A DNA stretch of 64,000 nucleotides from JAPPHY01 sp034423135. Lineage in GTDB: Bacteria; Chloroflexota; Dehalococcoidia; Lucifugimonadales; UBA2985. The position numbers and the translations under genes were made by a program. Below, piece after piece: positions 25,161 to 32,908 of the stretch; within the stretch, counting starts at the first letter, position 1; every line of letters starts with the position of its first letter. The stretch lies in NCBI GenBank assembly GCA_034423135.1, contig DAOUJC010000004.1, positions 73,516 through 137,515 on the forward strand. The letters are read 5' to 3'. Below the pieces are notes generated by a model. It did not search any database. It was given only the letters and a program-made list of their open reading frames with translations, and had not been told where the DNA came from.

Positions 25161-27733
25161 GCGCAGTGCAGCAGGCCGGAGCCGCTTACTTCCCGCCTCA
25201 GTATCGTATGCGGGGGCTCCAGAGTGTGTTCAACATCACATTCTGGTTGCAGGTGGCACTTCTGGCGTCGGCTGCCTGGTCGGTTCAGTCCGCCGGCTGG
25301 GTTGACTCGCCGCCACTGGCAGTGATCGCGTTCCTGGGGACGCTGACGGCGTTCCTCATGGCGGACCTGAAGGGCCGAGCGTCGGTACACCACGCCTCGG
25401 CTACACTTGCCGGTGTGCTGATTGCATACCTCGGCGGCGTCTTCCTCACCGAGGCCGACCAGTGGTACCTGAGGTTCGGTGAGCTCAATGCCAGGCTGGG
25501 TGAGTGGCTGGCCGCCATTTTCGGCAGGGACGCTGCTGCGGACAGCCTGCCGCTTTCTATAACCATGATCGCAATGGTCTGGATGATCTCCTACTTCACC
25601 TCGTGGATGCTCTTCAAGCGGCGAAACGTGTGGGCCGTGCTGCTGCCGGTCGGCACGGGCGTTGTGATCAACCTGACCTACCTGCCTGAGCGGTTCTACG
25701 TGCACTTGTTCATATACATGTTCTTTGGACTGCTCATGCTTGTTCACGTGAACAGCCTGAATGCGGGCGCACTGTTCCGCACGCGGGGCACCCCGTATCC
25801 CGCATCGCTGCACCGGCTGGTGCTGGCGCTCGGCCTGCTGCTCAGCGCAGCCATACTTGGCATTACGGCAGCCTTCCCGCTCTCGAACGAGCCGTCCGCG
25901 CCGCTTGAGCGGGTGTTCGACCCGGTCGACAGGATGGTGCGCTCTCTCCAGGACGAGTTCTACAGGGTCTTCGCCGCGGTTCCCGGTCACGAGCCGACCT
26001 CCGTGCGGTTCTTTGGAACTGTTCTGCCTCTGCAACGCGCGGTGCCGATCACTGAGGACGAGATCCTGTTCTCCAGCGCGCGCTATCCGCTCTACTGGCC
26101 CGCAATCGCGTACGACGGATATACGGGCAAGGCGTGGAAGGTGGAGGAGACTACGCCCAAGCTGGCGGTATCGGTTTCGCAGGAGCTCTCGGACGAGGAG
26201 GAGGAGGGTCTGGCGGGCACGATTTACAGGGTGGATCTGAGCGTTGAGTCGCCGTACCTCATGTTGCCGGGCAACGTGCTGGACATCAAGCCCAATGCAA
26301 ACGAGTTCATGCCCGCGTTCGAGTCCCACTCACTGGACATCGTGGACCTGGAGCAGAACCAGGAAATGCCGTCTGACATGCAGGAGCTGGCGGCCACGCT
26401 GAAGGCGTCAGCGGCGGGCACGGGCAACCCGAGTGTGAGGGCTGTGCCGTTCAACATTGAGGTGACGGGAGTCGTCAAGGAGCTGGAAAACGGCAACCGG
26501 AGGACGATGGCGGTCGAGGGTGAAGAGGTGGTCGACTACTACGCGGACCTCCGGCGCGCGTTCTCGGAGGAGGGGGACACCGTGGGCTTGGAGGTGTCTC
26601 GTGCAGCGCAGGAGGACTCAGTGGCCTACGTGGAGCCTCAGGTGAGGTTGGAGAAGGGCAGCCAGTACACCGTAACCGCCGAGTTCATCTACGCCAGCGA
26701 AGAGGACCTGCGCACTGCGAACGTGGTGTACCCCGCCGGCATACTGGAGCGGTTTCTCGGCCTGCCTACTTCGCTGCCCGAACGCGTGTCGGTGCTGGCA
26801 TCCGAACTAACGGCCAATGCGGACAACACCTACGACAAGGCGGTCGCCATCGAGACATACCTCAGGGAGGAGATGGCGTACACCACCGAGCAGCCGGAGA
26901 TTCCCCACGACGCTGATGTGGTCGACTACTTCCTCTTCGAATCCAATGAGGGGTTCAGTGACTTCTTCGCCTCCTCTATGGCTGTTATGCTCAGGTCGCA
27001 GGGCATACCGTCGAGAATGGTGCTGGGATTCGGCCCTGGTGAGCCTGATCCTGAGAGAGAGGGCTTTGTCATCCTCGACAAGGACAGCCACTCATGGCCG
27101 GAGGTCTACTTCGGCGAACTGGGGTGGGTGCCATTCGAGCCGACCCCCATCTATCCCGTCCGCACTCGCGGCCGTCCTGAAAGCCCGTTCGGGATTGGCG
27201 GCCTGAGCGGCGACCTGATTGAGGGCCAGCTGGAGGAAATCCTGGGCGAGCCTCAGATGGACCCTGACTCCCTGGACACTCTGGAGCTGGACCCCGGAGG
27301 GCCGCTCCCGGGAGGCGATGGAGCCCCGCCCCTCCCGCTACGCTACTTTGGCACACCCCTTGGGTTGGGTGGCGGCCTCTTCCTCGGGTTCATGGTCGTA
27401 GGGGTGGTGCTGATGCGCTTGGTGTGGATGATGCAGTACGGAAGGCTGCCGACCGGGCAGACTGCGTACGAGAGAATGTACCGCCTCTCGGCATTCCTGG
27501 GCTTCCGTGCGAGACCGTCCCAGACGCCGGCGGAGTTCACCAGCGGACTGGGCGAGCTGCTGCCGGAAGTGCGGGAAGAGGTCGAGATGGTCTCTCGGAG
27601 CTTCGTGAGGGAGAGGTACGGCGGAGTACGCCCGACCGCGCTGGAGCAGATGAGACTGCTCTGGGCGTGGCGCCGGATCAAGAGGTCGCTCTCCGCCCGG
27701 CAGATGCGGGAGGGGGAAGCCGTGCCCGGCTAG
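25157..27733 (+). CDS. TgpA-like membrane transglutaminase-fold protein with Ser in place of the catalytic Cys
   Basis: 858 residues. A cluster of N-terminal helices (about 15-240), a large extracytoplasmic part, a transglutaminase-like core, one more helix near 740 and a DUF4129-like cytoplasmic end. The core reads NEGFSDFFASSMAVMLRSQGIPSRMV; the family normally has GYCxxFAsaM, so the nucleophile position is Ser601 rather than Cys. His645 in KDSHSWPEVYF is kept, and the third residue lies in FEPTP where Asp is more common. It may be a pseudoenzyme, a serine variant or a scaffold. It is part of the operon with DUF58 upstream; moxR follows 91 bases later. Confidence 0.85.
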   Translation: MSAVQQAGAAYFPPQYRMRGLQSVFNITFWLQVALLASAAWSVQSAGWVDSPPLAVIAFLGTLTAFLMADLKGRASVHHASATLAGVLIAYLGGVFLTEADQWYLRFGELNARLGEWLAAIFGRDAAADSLPLSITMIAMVWMISYFTSWMLFKRRNVWAVLLPVGTGVVINLTYLPERFYVHLFIYMFFGLLMLVHVNSLNAGALFRTRGTPYPASLHRLVLALGLLLSAAILGITAAFPLSNEPSAPLERVFDPVDRMVRSLQDEFYRVFAAVPGHEPTSVRFFGTVLPLQRAVPITEDEILFSSARYPLYWPAIAYDGYTGKAWKVEETTPKLAVSVSQELSDEEEEGLAGTIYRVDLSVESPYLMLPGNVLDIKPNANEFMPAFESHSLDIVDLEQNQEMPSDMQELAATLKASAAGTGNPSVRAVPFNIEVTGVVKELENGNRRTMAVEGEEVVDYYADLRRAFSEEGDTVGLEVSRAAQEDSVAYVEPQVRLEKGSQYTVTAEFIYASEEDLRTANVVYPAGILERFLGLPTSLPERVSVLASELTANADNTYDKAVAIETYLREEMAYTTEQPEIPHDADVVDYFLFESNEGFSDFFASSMAVMLRSQGIPSRMVLGFGPGEPDPEREGFVILDKDSHSWPEVYFGELGWVPFEPTPIYPVRTRGRPESPFGIGGLSGDLIEGQLEEILGEPQMDPDSLDTLELDPGGPLPGGDGAPPLPLRYFGTPLGLGGGLFLGFMVVGVVLMRLVWMMQYGRLPTGQTAYERMYRLSAFLGFRARPSQTPAEFTSGLGELLPEVREEVEMVSRSFVRERYGGVRPTALEQMRLLWAWRRIKRSLSARQMREGEAVPG

Positions 27734-27778
27734 CGCGGTACGCGCCGGAGCACGGGGTGACACAACTCGCAAACTTCA

Positions 27779-27787
27779 TGGTACACT
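27779..27787 (+). promoter_or_regulatory. Possible internal extended -10 promoter before moxR
   Basis: TGGTACACT (TGn plus TACACT) lies about 38 bases before the moxR TTG, with GTGACA 19 bases upstream as a weak -35. It would allow moxR expression separate from the rest of the operon. Confidence 0.35.
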
Positions 27788-27824
27788 TGTGGGCATCCTA
27801 ATGACATTGGGCTGAGAGGAACGC

Positions 27825-28778
27825 TTGAATCAACTATCCGAGGCTTCACAAACTGCGCTAAAGCTGCTGGAGAACATCAAGGGTGTAATCGTTGGCAAGG
27901 AGCAGGCCATCGAGATGAGCCTGGTAGCCCTGATTGCGCAGGGTCACCTGCTCATTGAGGACGTTCCCGGTCTTGGGAAGACCACACTGGCGAAGGCTGT
28001 GGCCGTTTCCACGGGTTGCAGCTTCAAGCGAATCCAGTTTGTGCCTGACCTGCTTCCCAGCGACATCACAGGCGTAAACATCTACAACCAGAAGACCAGC
28101 GAGTTCGAGTTCCGTCGGGGGCCCCTGATGACCCAGGTGGTGCTGGCCGACGAGATAAATCGGGCGCCGTCCAAGACCCAGGCTGCGCTTCTGGAGTCAA
28201 TGGAGGAGCATCGCGTCTCCGTTGACGGCGTGACCTACGACCTGGACCGGCCGTTCTTCATCATCGCTACGCTGAACCCCGTGGAATACCACGGCATCTT
28301 CCCTCTGCCGGAGGCGGAGCTGGACAGATTCACGGTTCGAGTCACTTTGGGATACGCCAGCTTTCAGCAGGAGGTTGAGATCATTGGGCGGCAGGAGCGG
28401 GACGACCCTATCGAGAGTCTGGAAGCCGTAACCTCGCCCGAAGACCTGATCCAGATCCAGGAGGAAACCAAGGCCATCTACGTCGATCCGCTGGTGCGCC
28501 AGTACATCGTATCGCTGACCCAGGCGTCGAGGCAGCACCAGGACGTTGTGCTGGGCGCATCGCACAGAGGGTCACTCGCGCTGTTCAGGACTTCGCAGGC
28601 GCTTTCGCTCATTCGCGGCCGCGACTTCGTGACGCCGGACGACGTGAAGGAGCTGGCTGTGCCGGTACTCGGGCACCGACTCATCCTGACGCCGGAGGCC
28701 AGGGCAAGGGGAATCGACGGCGCGAAGGCCGTCACCTCCATAGTCGACAACCTGACCGTCCCGGGCGCGCACGTATGA
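27825..28778 (+). CDS. MoxR family AAA+ ATPase
   Basis: 317 residues. Walker A EDVPGLGKTTLAK (GLGKTT 49-54), Walker B VVLADEINRAPSKTQAALLESMEE and sensor FFIIATLNPVEYHG define the MoxR class. These chaperone-like ATPases work with DUF58 and vWA proteins to mature or remodel protein complexes. The start is a TTG with GAGAGG upstream. The order here (membrane protein, DUF58, transglutaminase-like, MoxR) differs from the common MoxR-first order. Confidence 0.93.
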   Translation: MNQLSEASQTALKLLENIKGVIVGKEQAIEMSLVALIAQGHLLIEDVPGLGKTTLAKAVAVSTGCSFKRIQFVPDLLPSDITGVNIYNQKTSEFEFRRGPLMTQVVLADEINRAPSKTQAALLESMEEHRVSVDGVTYDLDRPFFIIATLNPVEYHGIFPLPEAELDRFTVRVTLGYASFQQEVEIIGRQERDDPIESLEAVTSPEDLIQIQEETKAIYVDPLVRQYIVSLTQASRQHQDVVLGASHRGSLALFRTSQALSLIRGRDFVTPDDVKELAVPVLGHRLILTPEARARGIDGAKAVTSIVDNLTVPGAHV

Positions 28779-28872
28779 TGCATTTTTCGGCATGTTGAGC
28801 AGGCTGATCGCGCGGAATGCTGCCCTATGCCGAGAAATGTAAGGAATTGATGGCGTAAACGGGTTGGATTCG

Positions 28873-28881
28873 TGATATAAT
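28873..28881 (+). promoter_or_regulatory. Extended -10 promoter of the solitary permease
   Basis: TGATATAAT, identical to the extended -10 of the rpsO promoter on the other strand. The expected start is near 28888, about 40 bases before the GTG. There is no clear -35 at normal spacing. Confidence 0.65.
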
Positions 28882-28928
28882 CGTTCGACATACCCAAGAG
28901 GGTAACCTTCAAGAACACTGGAGGGGAA

Positions 28929-29882
28929 GTGCTACAGTACACACTTCGGAGACTATGGCTGGGGACCATTACGGCAGTGCTTGTGTCGATAATGGTCTTC
29001 GTAATCATGCGGATAGCCCCCGGTGACGTGGTGGACGTGATCCTGGGAGGAGAGGACGCCTTCTACTCCGAGGAGACTGCCGACCTTCTGCGTGAACAGC
29101 TTGGACTGAACGCGCCCCTGCCTGTCCAGTACTTCACGTGGATGAGGGACTTCGTGACGCTCCAGTGGGGCGAGTCCCTGGTGGACAGCAAGCCCATCTG
29201 GGGCCAGATTCGCCAGAAGATGCCTCTGACAATCGAGCTCTCAATCCTCACGCTGGTCATTTCGGTGGTTCTGGGGATTCCCGCCGGGATATTCATGGCC
29301 CTAAAGCAGGACACCACAACGGACTACGTAATCCGCATAGGATCGCTGCTTGGGCTCTCAATCCCCAACTTCTGGATTGCGACTATGATCATCCTGTGGG
29401 GCGTCCTCTACTTTGACTGGAGCCCGCGCCTCGAATACGTCTCGATCTGGGTGAATCCGATAGACAACCTGTGGATGTTCTTCTGGCCGGCGTTCGCGCT
29501 GGGCACGTCGTCCATGGCCACCAAGGCCAGGATGATGCGCTCCACCATGCTGGAGGTGCTCCGCCAGGACTACATCAGGACGGCGCACGCCAAGGGCCTG
29601 CGGTACTACATCGTGGTATACCGCCATGCCATGAAGAACGCCATGCTGCCCGTGGTCACCATCATCGGCATCCAGATCGCCGGCATCCTGGGCGGTTCCG
29701 TGATCCTGGAGACCATCTTCCTGCTGCCCGGCATGGGGCAGTACCTGGTCTACAGCCTGAGCCGGTGGGACTACCCGGTGGTGCAGACGCTGGTGCTGTT
29801 CTTTGCAGCCTGGATCATCTTCACCAACCTGCTTGTGGACCTCACCTACGGCTGGCTGGACCCCCGCATCCGGTTCGACTAG
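28929..29882 (+). CDS. ABC transporter permease, DppB/OppB type
   Basis: 317 residues with about six membrane helices. Family signs: N-terminal YTLRRLWLGTITAVLVSIMVFVIMRIAPGD, and the EAA-like cytoplasmic loop EVLRQDYIRTAHAKGL followed by the NAMLPVVTIIGIQIAGILGGSVILETIFLLPGMG block. Such permeases import peptides, nickel or oligosaccharides as a heterodimer with DppC plus two ATPases and a binding protein. None of these partners is nearby: it has its own promoter and a strong terminator, so it is transcribed alone. GTG start with GGAGGGG immediately upstream. Confidence 0.9.
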   Translation: MLQYTLRRLWLGTITAVLVSIMVFVIMRIAPGDVVDVILGGEDAFYSEETADLLREQLGLNAPLPVQYFTWMRDFVTLQWGESLVDSKPIWGQIRQKMPLTIELSILTLVISVVLGIPAGIFMALKQDTTTDYVIRIGSLLGLSIPNFWIATMIILWGVLYFDWSPRLEYVSIWVNPIDNLWMFFWPAFALGTSSMATKARMMRSTMLEVLRQDYIRTAHAKGLRYYIVVYRHAMKNAMLPVVTIIGIQIAGILGGSVILETIFLLPGMGQYLVYSLSRWDYPVVQTLVLFFAAWIIFTNLLVDLTYGWLDPRIRFD

Positions 29883-29903
29883 GCCGCACAATCTCGCAGA
29901 CGC

Positions 29904-29946
29904 AGAGGCGCCGCTCCTGACATTCGGGAGCGGCGCCTCTTGTTTT
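29904..29946 (+). terminator. Intrinsic terminator after the permease gene
   Basis: A perfect 14-base stem (AGAGGCGCCGCTCC with GGAGCGGCGCCTCT) with a 9-base loop, followed by TGTTTT. It serves the plus-strand permease transcript; on the fabI side there is no T run. Confidence 0.88.
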
Positions 29947-29971
29947 GGCACGCGCAGGCCGCAACCGGCGG

Positions 29972-30745
29972 CTAGATGCCCATGATGTGGTATCCGGCGT
30001 CCACCGGGATGACGGTGCCAGTGATACCGCTGGAGAGGTCGCTGCACAGGAACAGTGCGGCCTTGGCCACCTCGTGATGGGTGATGTTGCGCTTCAGCGG
30101 CGCCCTTTCTGCGTGGATGCGCCGCATGTCCGGAAAGCCGTGGATGCCACGGGAGGCCAGAGTCTCCAGCGGCCCGGCAGAAACGGCGTTGACTCTCACG
30201 TCTGCTGCGCCGAACTCCTGCGAAAGCTGCCTGACCTCGTTCTCGAGCGCGGCTTTGGCGGTGCCCATGATGTTGTAGCCGGGGAAGACCCGCTCCGATG
30301 CCTGAAACGTCATCGCCACCACGCTGCCTCCGTTGGGCATGAGGGCGGCAGAGTGGCGCACCAGCGGTATCAGCGAATACGCGCTGATGTCCAGCGACAG
30401 CAGGAAGCTGTCCCGGGTCGTCTTGGAGAACTCGCCGCGCAGGTCGTCGCGGTTGGCGAAGGCGATGCTGTGCACCATGAAGTCCAGCCCGCCCAGCTCG
30501 CGCTTCATCAGGTCGAATGCTGCGTCTATGGAGTCGTCCTTGGAGACGTCGCACTCCAGCAGCAGCGTGTCCTGCATCGGCTCGGTTAAGCGCGCGACGC
30601 GGTCGCGGAACCGCTCATTCTGGACTGCAATGGCCAGGCGCGCGCCGGCCTCGTGTAGTATGCCGGCAATGGGCCAGGCGATGCTGTGCTCGTTGGCGAC
30701 GCCGAATACCACGCCTCTCTTGCCGCTCAGGTCAATTGGGTACAT
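29972..30745 (-). CDS. fabI: Enoyl-[acyl-carrier-protein] reductase (NADH)
   Basis: 257 residues. Last reductive step of fatty acid elongation. SDR fold with the FabI glycine pattern GVANEHSIAWPIA, VHSIAFANRDDL, and the catalytic Tyr/Lys pair in GYNIMGTAKAALE. SAGPLETLASRGI is the substrate-flap region, and the end is VDAGYHIMGI. Length is normal. It is convergent with the permease gene. Confidence 0.94.
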   Translation of the reverse strand: MYPIDLSGKRGVVFGVANEHSIAWPIAGILHEAGARLAIAVQNERFRDRVARLTEPMQDTLLLECDVSKDDSIDAAFDLMKRELGGLDFMVHSIAFANRDDLRGEFSKTTRDSFLLSLDISAYSLIPLVRHSAALMPNGGSVVAMTFQASERVFPGYNIMGTAKAALENEVRQLSQEFGAADVRVNAVSAGPLETLASRGIHGFPDMRRIHAERAPLKRNITHHEVAKAALFLCSDLSSGITGTVIPVDAGYHIMGI

Positions 30746-30928
30746 GGTCTCACCATCCTCCGATTGCTCAATGGTCCGGGCCGGGTACCTCAGGATACCA
30801 GATTCGACTGCGGTTGGAAAACGCCGCCCGCGTCACCTAGCCGACGTGGTCGCCTGTCGCCGTGCGAGCGGCCGGAAGCGCCTCCACTTGCTGTTCAGCC
30901 GCTCGGCCATCGTGTACCATAGTGGCTC

Positions 30929-31411
30929 ATGGAGCTCTCGCACATCCTGCTTACGTTCGCCGCCGCCATGGCGCCGGTAGGCGAGCTGCGATTGGCCATT
31001 CCCCTCGCGCTCCTCACCTATGACCTGAAGTGGTACGTGGCTCTGCCCGTGGCCGCTGCCGGGAACATGGTCCCGGTGCTCATACTAGTTCCGGGCCTGA
31101 AGCGCATCGCGGCAATCCTGCTGAGCTTCCCGAACCCCGCGGGCCGGCTGCTGCTCTGGCAGCAGGAGCGCGTCAGGCGTGTCCAGGGCCCGCGCTTCGA
31201 GAAGTACGGATCGCTTGCGTTGATCATCCTGGTGGCAATCCCGCTGCCGATGACGGGCGCGTGGACCGGATCGCTGGCCTCGTGGGTGTTCGGGATACCG
31301 CCGCGCCGTGCGATACCTCTGATAGCGGTCGGGGTTGCGATTGCCGGCGCAGTGGTCACTGCGGTGGCGTTGAGCGGTATCGGGCTGGGTCGGATCATCC
31401 TGGTGGAGTAG
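30929..31411 (+). CDS. COG2426/Sm_multidrug_ex small integral membrane protein
   Basis: 160 residues, four to five hydrophobic helices. APVGELRLAIPLAL at the start and a second-half FEKYGSLALIILVAIPLPMTGAWTGSLASWVFGI segment are typical of the family named 'small multi-drug export protein'. The name is historical; transport of drugs has little support, and related DedA-like proteins handle lipids. It stands alone. Confidence 0.88.
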   Translation: MELSHILLTFAAAMAPVGELRLAIPLALLTYDLKWYVALPVAAAGNMVPVLILVPGLKRIAAILLSFPNPAGRLLLWQQERVRRVQGPRFEKYGSLALIILVAIPLPMTGAWTGSLASWVFGIPPRRAIPLIAVGVAIAGAVVTAVALSGIGLGRIILVE

Positions 31412-31480
31412 GTGTATTTCGGCTGTGGTACTTCGGGTAGCGCAGAGCAAGTATTCTCGATGCCTGTTGGCGTTGCCGAC

Positions 31481-31527
31481 CCTTGCCCGCTCATGGTGAG
31501 CCTGTCGAACCACTTGAGCGGGCAAGG
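31481..31527. repeat. Dispersed palindromic repeat, copy 5
   Basis: CCTTGCCCGCTCA and TGAGCGGGCAAGG form a perfect 13-base outer stem around TGGTGAGCCTGTCGAACCACT. It is the best preserved copy in the window. Confidence 0.85.
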
Positions 31528-31587
31528 GAGCAGAGTCTCCCGCTAATGCTGTTGCGCTCCGTAGTAGAGGCTTTGGCGCTCGCCAAG

Positions 31588-31616
31588 TGTACATGTAGCA
31601 CGGCGAGTGCTATCAT
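31588..31616 (+). promoter_or_regulatory. Putative promoter of the DUF6391 gene
   Basis: TGTACA (31588-31593), 17 bases, TATCAT (31611-31616), about 34 bases before the preferred start codon. Moderate match. Confidence 0.4.
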
Positions 31617-31649
31617 TGAGGCAGGATTCATGTTCGATTGGAGGGTTCA

Positions 31650-32141
31650 TTGAACCTGGGCTTCTTCAACAAGGTTCGAAGGAATCACGCTCTGGAGCAC
31701 GCCACGATTACCCTGGCCCACTCCGGCATGGGCGAGAGCGGCATACTCGGTGGGAACTCCATGCAGTGGGGCTTCCTAGTGTATGGCGACGTGCCTACGG
31801 ACGTGCTGTCCAACGCCGCGGATGAGGCGCTGAGGCGCCTGAAGTCCGGCGAGTCCGAGCTGGCCGTGTCGCCGTACTGCGGAACGAACCTGGTTGTGGC
31901 CGCGGCGCTGGCCGCCGTCGGATGTGCGATCGCGGTGGGGAAGAGGCGGCGGTGGAGCAGCATCCCGCGGCTGATGTCGGTCTCGATGATGGCCCTTCTG
32001 GCAGCGAAGTACGTAGGCCCTCAGGTGCAGAGATACGTGACAACCAGCGGCGAGGTGGACGGGCTGACCATACGAGACGTCGATCGCATAGGCGCCGGCG
32101 GGCTGACGGTGCACCGCGTGCGCACCAACCAGGACGGCTAG
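31650..32141 (+). CDS. DUF6391 family membrane protein
   Basis: 163 residues. RRNHALEHATITL near the N-terminus is the DUF6391 signature. Two hydrophobic stretches follow (LVVAAALAAVGCAIAV and SVSMMALLAAKYV), then a soluble tail. Function unknown. Two TTG starts are possible (31638 and 31650). The second has GGAGG at a proper distance (31640-31644), whereas the first overlaps that site, so 31650 is used. Confidence 0.8.
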   Translation: MNLGFFNKVRRNHALEHATITLAHSGMGESGILGGNSMQWGFLVYGDVPTDVLSNAADEALRRLKSGESELAVSPYCGTNLVVAAALAAVGCAIAVGKRRRWSSIPRLMSVSMMALLAAKYVGPQVQRYVTTSGEVDGLTIRDVDRIGAGGLTVHRVRTNQDG

Positions 32142-32212
32142 GCGCGGGTGAGCCGTCCTGGCGCAGGCCAGACGGCGCCGTCCGCGATCGCTAGAGATGA
32201 CCGATTGCCAGT

Positions 32213-32289
32213 GCCCCAGTAGCTCAGAGGATAGAGCGGCTGCCTTCTAAGCAGCGGGTCGCGGGTTCGAATCCTGCCTGGGGTACCAA
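32213..32289 (+). tRNA. tRNA-Arg (anticodon TCT), CCA encoded
   Basis: Acceptor GCCCCAG pairs with CTGGGGT, the anticodon loop is CTTCTAA with TCT at 32246-32248, the T-arm is GGTTCGAATCC, and the 3' end is ACCA. It reads AGA (and AGG) arginine codons. The 250 bases downstream to the DUF1330 gene hold nothing recognisable. Confidence 0.96.
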
Positions 32290-32537
32290 CACTGACAACA
32301 GTGCCAACAATAGTACGAGACAATACTACTTGCCTTTGCATTGCTGGCGAGGCCATAGTTGGACATATGAGAACCCGAGAGGCTTCAGCTCCGGCAGGGG
32401 TATGACGCCTAAGCGGGGCTCTCAGGAAGCTCTCGAGATCTCCAACAGCCCGCTACTATCGGAGTTCAAGGTGTGCACTTCTTGCTGATTGCCAACAGTG
32501 GATGGCCTGACTGCTCGCTAAGTGACTGGCTCGGGGC

Positions 32538-32846
32538 TTACATCCCGTCGACAATTATGGTGTTGGCGATGCAACACTTTGAGCGTATCTCCGCAAGCCT
32601 CTGGTATTCCGGCGAGTTCACCAGAGTCCGAACCTTCTCGTAGCTTTCAAATTCTATGACAACTACGCGGTTGGGCTTTCGGTTGCCCGCAACGACTTCG
32701 GTGGCCCCGCCCCGCGCCAGGTATCTGCCGTTATTGGCTTGGACGAGCTCCAGCATTCCCCTGGCGAATTCATCGAACATAGCCTGGTCGGTAACTTCCT
32801 GGTCGGCGATAAGATATCCTGCCACTTCAAGACCTCTCTTCTTCAT
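32538..32846 (-). CDS. DUF1330 family protein
   Basis: 102 residues with a ferredoxin-like (dimeric alpha/beta barrel) pattern: GYLIADQEVTDQAMFDEFARGM, YLARGGATEVVAG, RVVVIEFESYEKVRTLVNSPEYQ. DUF1330 proteins are small cytoplasmic proteins of unknown role, possibly small-molecule binding or monooxygenase-like. The final ANTIIVDGM resembles the usual strand-forming end. It is monocistronic, 62 bases from the NCS2 permease gene on the same strand. Confidence 0.88.
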   Translation of the reverse strand: MKKRGLEVAGYLIADQEVTDQAMFDEFARGMLELVQANNGRYLARGGATEVVAGNRKPNRVVVIEFESYEKVRTLVNSPEYQRLAEIRSKCCIANTIIVDGM

Positions 32847-32908
32847 TTCTCGGACCGTTGGCGCGTACTGTGGACAGGTCGGCGCCTAAAGACCGGCGCG
32901 ACTGCCGT

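Noticed and set aside
28785..28840. Hairpin after moxR (TTTTTCGGCAT with ATGCCGAGAAA)
   Set aside because: The stem is imperfect with a long loop and no T run follows, so it cannot be called a terminator.
29358..30554. A 398-codon minus-strand frame overlapping fabI and the permease
   Set aside because: It is in the wrong frame for fabI, Arg/Gly-rich, and crosses the terminator hairpin; no signature.
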